Part shown: piece after piece, positions 48,168 through 57,913 of the stretch | How positions within the stretch are numbered: the stretch's first letter is position 1 | Layout: the number at the start of each line of letters is the position of its first letter | From: Saprospiraceae bacterium | GTDB taxonomy: Bacteria; Bacteroidota; Bacteroidia; Chitinophagales; Saprospiraceae | Assembly (NCBI GenBank): GCA_016715985.1 | Contig: JADJXD010000001.1 | Span: 2,170,001-2,234,000 of the forward strand | Length of the DNA stretch: 64,000 nt | Direction: 5' to 3' | Notes under the pieces: model-generated | Told to the model about the DNA's origin: nothing | Databases searched by the model: none | Seen by the model: the letters and a program-made list of their open reading frames with translations, nothing else | Program-made: the position numbers and the translations under genes

Positions 48168-51161
48168 GTGCGGATAGATTATAAAAATCTTTTAACAACA
48201 CTTGCCTGTGTATTGTTTGTACTGCAATCAAATGCACAGCAACAGGGAAGACTTGTCTTCAATAATTACTCGACGGAGCATGGTCTCACCAGTCCGGAGG
48301 TTTATTGCGTATTGCAGGACAGTAAAGGATATATGTGGTTTGGAACAGATCAGGGTGTAAGCCGGTTTGACGGATACCAGTTTTATAATTTTGGAAGATC
48401 GGAGGGCCTGACCAGTCATGTGATATTCTCTATGATAGAAGATAAAAATCAGGATATCTGGATCAGCACCATGACTGGTGAAGTTTTTATTTACAGGGAT
48501 GACAAGCTTATAGATTATCCATTCAATGATTGTATCCTGCAATACAACAAAGAATTTTATTCAGTAAAACTTTTACATATTGATAATGAGGGAACAGCAT
48601 ATTTTGACCTGAAATATGTCGGCGTATTGCGCATAGACCGTCATGGAAATGACCAATTATTTACCACCACTCATCCACTTACATATCTTATAATACCTCT
48701 TAAAGATGCTGTTTTGGCCACAACTGTATATAAATCCAATGAAGTCAGACTTTCTCCCAGACCTGTACCTACAGATCCACATTATATGATGCCGATAGAA
48801 TACTACTTTGCAGATTCAACCCGGCAGGTTATTTCGAAAATGGAATACAAGTATGTAGTACATGCAACATTCTTAATCGATACTCTAAGGCAAATCCATT
48901 TGATTTCAAGGCAGAATGAATACTTGATCATTGAAAACAACAACATTATTGCAAGTAATAGGGAAAATAAACAAATAAACGGGATATATATCAGTGGCAC
49001 CGGTGAAATATATTGTGCTATGCATAATAAGGCAGGATTGCGAAAATACAGTGACCTGAATGCTTTAATTCATAATAAATATACAATTCTGCTTCCTGAT
49101 TTATTCTGCAGTATGGTTACTTTTGACAAAGATGGCGGTCTTTGGGTCACTACGTTGGAAGATGGAATATACTATTGTAAAAATCCCGGACTTCAGGTGT
49201 TTGACCAATACTCCGGATTGTCTGATGATTATATTCTCTCCTTAGCTATTTCAGGTGAAAACAGCTTTTTTTTGGGCCTAAGAAACGGTAATATAGCGTA
49301 TTTTGATCCTTCCAAATCTATTTGTCGGGAATATAAACATGCAAGCTTATTTAGACAATTACCTTTTGATCTCAGATATGATACCCGCCAAAAAATCCTT
49401 CTAACAGGGACCTCATGGATGGATAGTCAGTTAAACAGTTATCCTTACAAAGGCCAGCTTTCTGAAAAAAATGTTGATGCACATGTATTTAAATTTGGAA
49501 ACAGTACAGATCAAAACTGGATGTATGCCATAAATTATAATGCATTGCATAAAATAGATCTGAATACATATATACATGAGATCCTGTTTAAAGAAAATGA
49601 TAGAAATAAAATGTATGCCGTACACCAGAGTAAAGCCGGAAAAATATGGATAGGAAGACAGTCTGGTTTGTTTAGTTATGAAAATGGTGAATTGGACCAT
49701 TGTGGATTAGACAACCCTGTATTCCACAATCGAATCGAAGATCTGGAAGAGCTCCAAGATTCCACACTGGTGTTAGGCACAAATGGTCATGGGCTTGTCC
49801 TGGTGAAAGGAAGCGAGTACTATTTTATTTCGAAAGAAAATGGAATGACATCTGATTTTGTAAATGATCTTCATATTGACCAAAGCGGTGACCTGTGGGT
49901 TGCTACCAATACAGGTTTAAACAAACTGCGCTTTTCTGAAAAAAAATATACGATAGAACAATATACAACATCCACCGGCCTCCCTGCAAATGAAATTTAT
50001 AAAATAGACTCAAATAAAGATAAGATTTGGGTCGCGACCCGAAAGGGGCTGGTATGTATTTCAGGTGTTAACTATACACAAAATAATCTGATTCCTGTTA
50101 TTACAGATTTTGTGGTTAATGGTCAGGCTGCAAATCTAAATCAGAACGAAATCAATTATACAGATAATGATATTAAAATAGAATTTATTACTATCAATTA
50201 TAAACAGGAAGGCAGGATTCCATACAGATATCGACTTTCACATGAAATGCCTTGGACAATAACCCATAAACCTGCAGCAGAATATATGGCACTTGACCAT
50301 GGAAAGTACAAATTTGAAGTACAGTCGCAGAATGAACACGGAAACTGGAGCGAGTCTTCTTCAATTCTTTTCAGGATCTTACCTCCCTGGTGGCTTGACT
50401 ATAGGGCGTGGTTACTGATAGGAGTCATAATCATACTATCTATTGTTATTTATGTCCGGCTGAGGATACGACATATCAAAAATGAAATGAAGATCAAAAC
50501 GGAAATGGCAGATCTCGAAAGAAAGGCAATACAGGCACAAATGAACCCTCATTTTATATTCAATGCTTTAAACTCTATACAATCTTTCATTATTAAGGAG
50601 GATAAAGAAAATGCAACCTTTTATCTTAGTCTGTTTTCATCACTTATCAGAAAGACATTGGAATTTTCAGGAAAGAAAGACATTAGTATTGAAATGATCA
50701 GAAACTTTTTAGATCAATATCTAAGTTTAGAAAAACTTAGGTTTGAAAATAAATTTGACTTCAGTATCACCATAGACCCTGAGATAGACAGCTACGAAAC
50801 CAGCATCCCACCCATGTTGATTCAGCCATTGGTAGAAAATGCCGTTGTACACGCTTTTAATGGTGTCACAGAAAATGGAAAAATAAGTATTGAATTTAAA
50901 ATTGACAAACATGATTTTCTGAAAGTAATCATTAAGGATAACGGAAAAGGTATCACATATCCTATTAAGCAATCGGATCACCTGTCTTTTGGTATTGAAT
51001 CTATCAGGAGAAGACTTGAATTGCTGGATGCGGGTAGTGGATTGTATAGTTTACAAATCGAGTCCAATCAGAATACAAAAGGAACAGTCGCAGAAATAAA
51101 AACCGGAATAAAAATAACAAAATCACATGTCACAAAAACTCTACAAAGCAGTCATCATTGA
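48168..51161 (+). CDS. LytS-like sensor histidine kinase with propeller sensor
   Basis: 997 residues. The only usable start is GTG 48168, because an in-frame stop (48156-48158) lies just upstream. Signal peptide MRIDYKNLLTTLACVLFVLQ, then NAQQ. Residues ~25-640 hold two-component-regulator propeller blades (VYCVLQDSKGYMWFGTDQGV, repeated W.GT/WVTT turns). Residues ~675-745 are a Y_Y_Y domain, ~752-774 a membrane helix (WLLIGVIIILSIVIYVRL), and ~795-880 a His_kinase domain of the LytS class (AQMNPHFIFNALNSIQSFII with the phospho-accepting His). ~885-985 is the ATPase (PPMLIQPLVENAVVHAF, NGKGI). It senses an extracellular or periplasmic signal and passes phosphate to the overlapping regulator gene. 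The domain order is that of Bacteroidota LytS-type sensors without an attached AraC domain. Confidence 0.9.
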   Translation: MRIDYKNLLTTLACVLFVLQSNAQQQGRLVFNNYSTEHGLTSPEVYCVLQDSKGYMWFGTDQGVSRFDGYQFYNFGRSEGLTSHVIFSMIEDKNQDIWISTMTGEVFIYRDDKLIDYPFNDCILQYNKEFYSVKLLHIDNEGTAYFDLKYVGVLRIDRHGNDQLFTTTHPLTYLIIPLKDAVLATTVYKSNEVRLSPRPVPTDPHYMMPIEYYFADSTRQVISKMEYKYVVHATFLIDTLRQIHLISRQNEYLIIENNNIIASNRENKQINGIYISGTGEIYCAMHNKAGLRKYSDLNALIHNKYTILLPDLFCSMVTFDKDGGLWVTTLEDGIYYCKNPGLQVFDQYSGLSDDYILSLAISGENSFFLGLRNGNIAYFDPSKSICREYKHASLFRQLPFDLRYDTRQKILLTGTSWMDSQLNSYPYKGQLSEKNVDAHVFKFGNSTDQNWMYAINYNALHKIDLNTYIHEILFKENDRNKMYAVHQSKAGKIWIGRQSGLFSYENGELDHCGLDNPVFHNRIEDLEELQDSTLVLGTNGHGLVLVKGSEYYFISKENGMTSDFVNDLHIDQSGDLWVATNTGLNKLRFSEKKYTIEQYTTSTGLPANEIYKIDSNKDKIWVATRKGLVCISGVNYTQNNLIPVITDFVVNGQAANLNQNEINYTDNDIKIEFITINYKQEGRIPYRYRLSHEMPWTITHKPAAEYMALDHGKYKFEVQSQNEHGNWSESSSILFRILPPWWLDYRAWLLIGVIIILSIVIYVRLRIRHIKNEMKIKTEMADLERKAIQAQMNPHFIFNALNSIQSFIIKEDKENATFYLSLFSSLIRKTLEFSGKKDISIEMIRNFLDQYLSLEKLRFENKFDFSITIDPEIDSYETSIPPMLIQPLVENAVVHAFNGVTENGKISIEFKIDKHDFLKVIIKDNGKGITYPIKQSDHLSFGIESIRRRLELLDAGSGLYSLQIESNQNTKGTVAEIKTGIKITKSHVTKTLQSSHH

Positions 51162-51888
51162 TGATGAGAACAAAAGCCGAAACATTATAAAAAGCTTAAT
51201 TCAGGAATATGGGGAAGATAAAGTACATATTATTGGAGAAGCCGACAGTGTACAAAACGGAAAAAAATTGCTGGAGGATACAACACCCGATTTGGTATTT
51301 CTGGATATAAATCTGGGCGATGGAAGTGGTTTTGACCTTCTGGATCCGCAATCCAGTGACCGTTTTAAAATTATTTTCATTACTGCCTATGATCAGTTTG
51401 CAATAAGGGCATTTGAATGTTCTGCTGTTGATTACTTACTGAAACCTTTAAATCCTGAGCGTTTTTCTCAAACCCTTGATAAAATATTTAAGTCAGAGAT
51501 AAGTAAAGAATATGCAACACAGATAGAGGAACTGGTTCACATCAATCAAACCGGAATGATCCGGAAACTGACACTCAAAACAGAGCAGGGAATGGAAATA
51601 GTGCCGGTCCAATCCATCATACGGTTGGAAGCCGACGGATCGTACACTACCATTTATCTGGAAACGGGCGAAAAAATCGTAAGCAGTAAATCAATGGGAG
51701 ATTTGGAAGAAATTCTCCCTCAAAATCAATTTTTCAGATGTCATAAGTCTCATATAATCCAGATTGACAAAATGAGAAAATTTCTGAAAGAAGAAGGCGG
51801 ACTTATCGTTATGAGTAATGGGGATAAAGTCAGTTTGTCCAGAAGGAACAAAGATGCATTTATGGAAATCATCACCGGCACACAATAA
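51127..51888 (+). CDS. LytR/AlgR-family response regulator
   Basis: 253 residues; the ATG at 51127 overlaps the kinase by 35 bp, a common arrangement for coupled kinase-regulator pairs. Residues 1-~122 are a receiver domain: IDDE near residue 12, phospho-acceptor Asp60 in LVFLDINLGDG, Thr in FITAYDQFA and Lys in YLLKPLN. Residues ~150-250 are a LytTR domain with IIRLEADGSYTTIYLETGE, FFRCHKSHIIQID and GDKVSLSRRNKDAFMEI. It should bind paired direct repeats in promoters once phosphorylated by the adjacent kinase. Likely targets are not known from sequence alone. Confidence 0.92.
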   Translation: MSQKLYKAVIIDDENKSRNIIKSLIQEYGEDKVHIIGEADSVQNGKKLLEDTTPDLVFLDINLGDGSGFDLLDPQSSDRFKIIFITAYDQFAIRAFECSAVDYLLKPLNPERFSQTLDKIFKSEISKEYATQIEELVHINQTGMIRKLTLKTEQGMEIVPVQSIIRLEADGSYTTIYLETGEKIVSSKSMGDLEEILPQNQFFRCHKSHIIQIDKMRKFLKEEGGLIVMSNGDKVSLSRRNKDAFMEIITGTQ

Positions 51889-52110
51889 GTTGATGGTTAA
51901 TGGTTGATTTGCGGAGTTGCGGAGTTGCGGAGTTGCTGATTTGACTTTGCAGGTTGGGTCTCCCCTTCAGGGGTTGGGGGTGAGAAGAGCAAAAGGGTTG
52001 ATTTGTTATTTGTTTATTCGGTGATGGTTGATTGTTTATTTGCAGAGTTGCGGAGTTGTGGATTTGCTGAATTGCTGATTTGACTTTGCGGGTTGGGCCT
52101 CCCCTTCAGG
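51889..52110. repeat. Dispersed repeat block (GCGGAGTT octamers and CCCCTTCAGGGG target sequence)
   Basis: Octamer GCGGAGTT runs at 51911-51936 and 52041 onwards alternate with GGTTGGGTCTCCCCTTCAGG followed by GGTTGGGGGTGAG at 51955-51985. The intact CCCCTTCAGGGG here is the same sequence that is split by the IS copies on the right. The sequence is non-coding. Confidence 0.75.
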
Positions 52111-53540
52111 CATTAGCGTCAACTTAATTTTTTATATATGTTTATATGGTATATATAAAAGGTTGTTTAACTTTGTGATAGCAAATTATTCACCCGTTAA
52201 ACAACCTAATATTATGAATTGCAAAGTTAATAATTTTTTTGAATGTGTTGATATTAATCAGATTGCTTTTGAAACAGGTTTCTGTAAGAGAGCATTCCGA
52301 AAGATTACTCCTGTTGATTTCTTAAAATCTTTCTTTATTGCATTTGGTCAATCGAAGTATTCCCTAAGAAATTGGTCCATTGTTTTAAGTTCTATGATTG
52401 GTGAGTTTGTATCATTTCAAGCTATTGACAAGAAGATTCAATTTCAGAAAATTGATTTTGTTAAGAAATTATTTACAGAGACCTGTTCTCTGAATTTGAA
52501 TAATTTTACTGCTAAAATTACCGGAGACTTGGCTGGCTTTGGTAGAATAATTATTCAAGACAGCACCTTAGTCAAATTATCTGATAAACATTATGTGCAC
52601 ACATCAGGTGTATCCAATGGTTTGGTTAAAAAAGCATTGAGTCGCATACAGTCAACGATTGATCTGGGTATGGGTAAATTTATTGATGTAGTAATGTGTA
52701 CTTACTCACAGAACGATGTTTCCTTTACCGACAATATTCTTAGTCACATTAAACCCAAGGATTTAATCTTACGAGACCTTGGCTATTTTAAAATTCAAGT
52801 TTGGAAAATATTCAAGAGGCTTCTGCCTACTTTATTTCAAAACTGCATGCTGGTGTCTTATTGTTCAATAATGAAACGAATCAAAGGATAGATATTGAAG
52901 AATTTATCAAATCAAATGAGAAAAATGGCTCTACTTCGTTTGATATATTTGTCAAAATCGGGGAGAAAGAAAAATACTCAGTAAGGATGATTGGGTATAA
53001 GGTGACTGAAGAACAAGCAATGAAAAAGAGGAAGAAGCTCATCCAATCAAGACATAAAGACAGTGGCATAACAGAAAAAGCTTATTTCCTATGTAACTAT
53101 AATATATTCATTACCAATATACCAAAAGAACAATTAGCAGCCCATAAAATGTTTGAGATTTACAGTCTTCGATGGTCTATTGAGTTAATGTTTAAAGAAT
53201 GGAAGAGTATCTTCGATCTTAATGCATTAATGCTGAGTAACAAAACACCAAACCCTGCAAGACCAGAAATGTTATTATATTTGATGCTATTATATATTGC
53301 ATTGGTAGTCAAGCCAGCATATTATAAAATTGCTGCTATTATAAAGCAAAAATATAATAAGTATGTAAGCCCACACAAGTTTTCTAATTATTTAAAAACA
53401 GTCTCTAACTTAAATATAGATTTAGAATCAGAGTTTAGTTTAAAACAAATCTCTAGGGTCTGCTGCTATGATAATCGGTCGGACAGAATACATTTTTCTC
53501 ATTTACTCGAAAAATTTATTATCTTAAGTTGACGCTAATG
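52111..53540 (+). mobile_element. IS4-family insertion sequence, copy 1 (1430 bp)
   Basis: Ends are CATTAGCGTCAACTTAA at 52111-52127 and its inverse at 53524-53540, 17-bp perfect inverted repeats. Flanks are CCCCTTCAGG on the left and CCTGAAGGGG on the right, inverted rather than direct, so no ordinary target duplication is present at this copy. It is in direct opposition to copy 2. Confidence 0.9.
52214..53532 (+). pseudogene. IS4-family transposase, one frameshift (copy 1)
   Basis: Start ATG 52214 (MNCKVNNFFECVDINQIAFE). The DDE residues are visible: Asp in IIQDSTLVKL, Asp in ILRDLGYF, and the IS4 YREK signature YSLRWSIELMFKEWK near the C-terminus. A 1-bp deletion near 52801 (CAAGTTTGG, against CAAGTTCTGG in copy 2) breaks the frame after ~195 residues, and the remainder runs to 53532. 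The full-length product would be ~440 residues. Without frameshifting the protein lacks the glutamate and is inactive. Confidence 0.88.
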
Positions 53541-53743
53541 CCTGAAGGGGAGACCCAACCCGCAAAGTCAAATCAGCAACTCCGCAATTCAGCAACTCCG
53601 CAATTCAGCAACTCCGCAATTCAACAACTCCGCAACTCCGCAACTCCGCAACTCCGCAACTCCGCAAATCAACCATTAACCATCAACGAATAAACAAATA
53701 ACAAATCAACCCTTTTGCTCTTCTCACCCCCAACCCCTGAAGG
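53541..53743. repeat. 203-bp spacer between the two IS4 copies, inverted relative to its flanks
   Basis: It begins CCTGAAGGGGAGACCC and ends CCCCTGAAGG, holding GCAACTCC octamers (the inverse of the GGAGTTGC seen outside). Its reverse complement matches the block at 51889-52110, so its orientation is opposite to the same sequence on either side of the IS pair. Confidence 0.85.
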
Positions 53744-55175
53744 CATTAGCGTCAACTTAAGATAATAAATTTTTCGAGTAAATGAGAAAAATGTATTCTG
53801 TCCGACCGATTATCATAGCAGCAGACCCTAGAGATTTGTTTTAAACTAAACTCTGATTCTAAATCTATATTTAAGTTAGAGACTGTTTTTAAATAATTAG
53901 AAAACTTGTGTGGGCTTACATACTTATTATATTTTTGCTTTATAATAGCAGCAATTTTATAATATGCTGGCTTGACTACCAATGCAATATATAATAGCAT
54001 CAAATATAATAACATTTACGGTCTTGCAGGGTTTGGTGTTTTGTTACTCAGCATTAATGCATTAAGATCGAAGATACTCTTCCATTCTTTAAACATTAAC
54101 TCAATAGACCATCGAAGACTGTAAATCTCAAACATTTTATGGGCTGCTAATTGTTCTTTTGGTATATTGGTAATGAATATATTATAGTTACATAGGAAAT
54201 AAGCTTTTTCTGTTATGCCACTGTCTTTATGTCTTGATTGGATGAGCTTCTTCCTCTTTTTCATTGCTTGTTCTTCAGTCACCTTATACCCAATCATCCT
54301 TACTGAGTATTTTTCTTTCTCCCCGATTTTGACAAATATATCAAACGAAGTAGAGCCATTTTTCTCATTTGATTTGATAAATTCTTCAATATCTATCCTT
54401 TGATTCGTTTCATTATTGAACAATAAGACACCAGCATGCAGTTTTGAAATAAAGTAGGCAGAAGCCTCTTGAATATTTTCCAGAACTTGAATTTTAAAAT
54501 AGCCAAGGTCTCGTAAGATTAAATCCTTGGGTTTAATGTGACTAAGAATATTGTCGGTAAAGGAAACATCGTTCTGTGAGTAAGTACACATTACTACATC
54601 AATAAATTTACCCATACCCCAGATCAATCGTTGACTGTATGCGACTCAATGCTTTTTTAACCAAACCATTGGATACACCTGATGTGTGCACATAATGTTT
54701 ATCAGATAATTTGACTAAGGTGCTGTCTTGAATAATTATTCTACCAAAGCCAGCCAAGTCTCCGGTAATTTTAGCAGTAAAATTATTCAAATTCAGAGAA
54801 CAGGTCTCTGTAAATAATTTCTTAACAAAATCAATTTTCTGAAATTGAATCTTCTTGTCAATAGCTTGAAATGATACAAACTCACCAATCATAGAACTTA
54901 AAACAATGGACCAATTTCTTAGGGAATACTTCGATTGACCAAATGCAATAAAGAAAGATTTTAAGAAATCAACAGGAGTAATCTTTCGGAATGCTCTCTT
55001 ACAGAAACCTGTTTCAAAAGCAATCTGATTAATATCAACACATTCAAAAAAATTATTAACTTTGCAATTCATAATATTAGGTTGTTTAACGGGTGAATAA
55101 TTTGCTATCACAAAGTTAAACAACCTTTTATATATACCATATAAACATATATAAAAAATTAAGTTGACGCTAATG
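53744..55175 (-). mobile_element. IS4-family insertion sequence, copy 2 (1432 bp, inverted)
   Basis: Same 17-bp ends (CATTAGCGTCAACTTAA at 53744-53760 and inverse at 55159-55175). It is 2 bp longer than copy 1, consistent with +1 here and -1 there relative to an intact 1431-bp element. Flanks are CCCCTGAAGG on the left and CCCTTCAGGGG on the right. Confidence 0.9.
53752..55072 (-). pseudogene. IS4-family transposase, frameshift and nonsense (copy 2)
   Basis: Start ATG 55072. An extra base at 54617-54620 (GGGG against GGG in copy 1) breaks the frame after ATCTGGGG, and a stop replaces a glutamate codon at about 54016-54018 (CCG TAA ATG against CCA GAA ATG in copy 1). Copy 2 is intact at the place where copy 1 is broken, and the reverse, so neither copy makes a full transposase. 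Confidence 0.9.
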
Positions 55176-55735
55176 CCCTTCAGGGGTCAGGGGTGAGAAG
55201 AGCAGATGGTTGAATTGCTAAATTGCGGAGTTGTTGATTTGTTAATTTGAATGCGGATAAATACCTTTTTTACCCATCCCAGCTCGATGCTGAGCTGGCA
55301 GGCCCGTGTCTTCCTTTGCAAGGGGAGGGTGACTGGTGCTCTCAATTATATTGAAAATCTATTTAAGATTTTTTCCTTTTCTTAACAATAGCAACAACAG
55401 AATCTTCTCCCGCTACACTCATTCCCTAAAGGGACGACCATCGCTCTTAGAAGCACCAAAAGCAGAGCACTCCCTTCAGTTGTCGGGGGTGAGAAGATCA
55501 GATGGTTGATGGGGGTTGATGGGGTTTAATTGTTTAATCATTTATTTGTGTATTTGTGTATTTTAAGAAAAACCAAGTCCCGTAGGGACGATATCTTTGT
55601 AGAAAAATATAATGGAGACATAAGTAGCGCCGTAGGTGCGGAACCGAATGGACACTTTATGTACCGGGTAAGCGCACTAAAAACAAAAAATCAAAGTGCA
55701 CAATATTCACTCATAATACCCTTCCCCGTCCCTTC
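55176..55735. other. Repeat-rich intergenic region left of the Tn5-like IS, 560 bp
   Basis: The CCCTTCAGGGGTCAGGGGTG target remnant, then an octamer and hairpin block (~55,210-55,340; compare 46,957-47,073). 55327-55708 is the first half of a ~420-bp tandem duplication that contains the REP-like unit at 55577-55644. No gene. Confidence 0.7.
55577..55644. repeat. REP-like unit (GTCCCGTAGGGAC to GCGCCGTAGGTGCGGAAC)
   Basis: The clearest copy of the family: hairpin GTCCCGTAGGGAC, constant CGATATCTTTGTAG, AAAAATATAAT, then hairpin GCGCCGTAGGTGC with a GGAAC tail. Small ORFs here (SRRDDIFVEKYN) are artefacts. Confidence 0.88.
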
Positions 55736-55745
55736 CCTTAAAATG

Positions 55746-57222
55746 CTACCGTTTACACACAATTAGGGGGGAGAGTTTTTTAGTCTGTATCCCACCATAA
55801 GAGTTTGAAATTTTTCATACCCCCATTTGTATGTTATTGTACCTGGTTTGCGTTGGGAAGCATATCCCTTCCATCCTCCGATTCTTGCTATGATCCAAGA
55901 TGCCCATGCTAATGAATGTTCGGGATGTGGATTTTTTTGTTTCTCTGTGGCTCCTTGATACACTTTATTTAGCTGTTCTAAACACTTCACCTCCTCTTCT
56001 TCAAAAACTTCTTTCACTTCTATTGAGGTGTCTCCATCTCGTGCCTCTTTTAATCGTTGTATTTTTAATGATGCTTCCATACCCAAAATTAATAATTTCC
56101 TTATGCCTTCCGGCGTTTCTAATTCACTAGCCTCCAAATTAAATCCTTCTTTTTTAATAATCTGTGTGCCTCCTCCACTTTCCACCTTTGTTTATATATC
56201 TCCAACTTCTCTTTACAATCTTCTATTCCCCTTACTTGTTCCGTTGTCCATAAATACCATTCCACCGGACTTTCCCAAGCGGGTGGGTTTTGTTCTCTTG
56301 CATGTAGCATTGTTAGTTCTACATTTCTAGGATATTTCTCTCTCAGCCGCTTTTTTTCCGGCCTTTGTATTTTGTATCTTAAACTTCTTACTTCCAATAC
56401 AGCTGTCCTGTCCTCTCTCTTTTTATTATCTTGTATCTTTATATTTACTTCCCCTATTTTATCTCTCTTTGCGATATCATCAAATACTTTTACTAGCTCT
56501 CCTGTTCCATTTATTGCTCTTCTGTTTTGGCTTGCTCTAAATAATATATCTGTTTTTTCATCCGGGATCGTACACATGTACTCATAAATATCTGACTCCC
56601 TATCTGTTACAAAAAGAGCGTGATCACATGATTTTAATGATACTTCCTTTGCTTTTATGGAAGTACTTAACCATTTATAAGACTCCTTTTCTTCTATAGG
56701 CACCGAATGATTATCTCGCGTAAAGGCTTCATTATCAATATCTCTATTAAATACATCAACACTTAACCACCCATGTGAATCTAGACTATCCCTGTCAATT
56801 CCTAATATATTATGACTAAGAAAACCATAAGTTCGATTGTCTGAAATTACTCCTATTTTACTACTCTTTAGGTTTATCCGCCTTTTATGTTTCATTAAAT
56901 TCCACTCGGTGGTATCACCTAAACATATTACTCGCTTTCCTTTTGTTGCAGCCTGAGTTTGTAACATCATTCGATTTATTAAAACATCCTCACTTACTCC
57001 GGGACTGTCTAAAAATCTATAGCTTGCAACGCACTCGGCACGTGATAGCGAAAACTTGTGAATAGATTTATCAAATGTCTCCGTCAACCGATTGGCTATG
57101 CCAGCCCCCTTTTTTCCAGTCGCTTGTCTCCGAAACATGCAACCAGTCCTTGATTATCCATGTGTTCCTTATTTTGATACACAAATATATAGCTTTTTTA
57201 TATATTTGTGTGTAAACGGTAG
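55746..57222 (-). mobile_element. Tn5-like (IS4-family) insertion sequence, 1477 bp
   Basis: 17-bp perfect ends CTACCGTTTACACACAA (55746-55762) and its inverse (57206-57222), flanked by a 10-bp direct duplication CCTTAAAATG (55736-55745 and 57223-57232). The size, ends and duplication are all textbook for this group, so the boundaries are secure. It inserted into a dispersed CCCTTCCCTT...AAGGG repeat at a tandem-duplication junction. Confidence 0.95.
55763..57161 (-). pseudogene. Tn5-like transposase with two -1 frame changes
   Basis: ATG 57161 gives MDNQGLVACFGDKRLEKRG, the start of the Tn5 DNA-binding domain; the frame then breaks at an A6 run (57110-57115). The middle part (56119-57138 frame) carries DDE residues ICLGDTTEWNL and FVTDRESDIYEYM, and YKQRWKVEEAHRLLKK with the catalytic Glu. 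At a second A6 run (56150-56155) the frame must move again by -1 to reach KEGFNLEASELETPEGIRKL and the C-terminal dimerisation part. The string at the second site reads A AAA AAG in frame, the classic slippery heptamer. Either homopolymer loss or frameshifting could explain it; the first site lacks the heptamer, so a decayed gene is the more likely reading. Confidence 0.8.
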
Positions 57223-57463
57223 CCTTAAAATGGAAGGGTGACTGGTGCTCTCAATTATATTGCAAATCTATTTAAGATTTTTTCCTTTTCTTAACAATAG
57301 CAACAACAGAACCCTCATTCCCTAAAGGGACGACCATCGCTCTTAGAAGCACCAAAAGCAGGGCACTCCCTTCAGTTGTCGGGGGTGAGAAGAGCAAATG
57401 GTTGATGGGGTTGATGGGGTTTAATTGTTTAATCATTTATTCGTTTATTTTAAGAAAAACCAA

Positions 57464-57532
57464 GTCCCGTAGGGACGATATCTTTGTAGAAAAATATAAT
57501 GTCGGCAAAAGTAGCGCCGTAGATGCGGAACC
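57464..57532. repeat. REP-like unit, copy near 57.5 kb
   Basis: GTCCCGTAGGGAC at 57464-57476, constant CGATATCTTTGTAG, second hairpin GCGCCGTAGATGCGGAACC. It is almost identical to 55577-55644, one arm base changed. Confidence 0.88.
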
Positions 57533-57687
57533 GAATGGACACTTTTTGCACCCGAAATGCGCACTAAAAACAAAAAATCAAAGAACCAATATTCTCCCAT
57601 TCCCTGCAAAGGAAGGGGTTGGGGCCTGCCTGCCTACGGAGTCAGGCAGGGTTAGGTAAAAAACTTGCAAAGAATTGCCCGAATCCA

Positions 57688-57764
57688 ATCCGTATGTTTC
57701 GCTCCGCTGGAGCTGAAAACCATGGTTTGTTTGATTGCTACAAAGATATCGCTCCGCTGGAGCT
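57688..57764. repeat. REP-like units, inverted type with GCTCCGCTGGAGC hairpins
   Basis: TTTCGCTCCGCTGGAGCTGA near 57688-57710, then GCTACAAAGATATCGCTCCG, followed by CTGGAGCT, at 57737-57764. The pair has the same order as at 19527-19593. Confidence 0.85.
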
Positions 57765-57913
57765 GGGCAAGTTAATATTTTTCGTCCGTCTTTAGCAGTG
57801 GCTATAAAATTCCGGCATTCAAGTATTGTATTATGGCAAAGCCATAGCAACACATCGAGGTATGCACAGCCGACGTCGAGCACTTGGGGAGATTAGGAGC
57901 AGTAACGATTGAA

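Larger units (their letters stand above)
55327..57590. repeat. Approximately 420-bp tandem duplication interrupted by a Tn5-like IS
   Basis: The block GGGTGACTGGTGCTCTCAAT begins at 55327 and again at 57236, an offset of 1909 bp. Subtracting the IS and one target duplication (1487 bp) leaves a 422-bp unit. Both copies carry the CTATTTAAGATTTTTTCC stretch, the GTCGGGGGTGAGAAG string and the REP-like unit (55577 and 57464). Small deletions make the right copy ~22 bp shorter at the REP position. Confidence 0.8.
57233..57913. other. Repeat-rich intergenic region right of the Tn5-like IS, 681 bp
   Basis: Second copy of the ~420-bp duplication to about 57590. A GC-rich stretch (CTGCCTGCCTACGGAGTCAG) is followed by two CGCTCCGCTGGAGC hairpins at 57696-57709 and 57750-57764. 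A few further GC-rich bases precede the LytTR stop. No gene. Confidence 0.65.
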
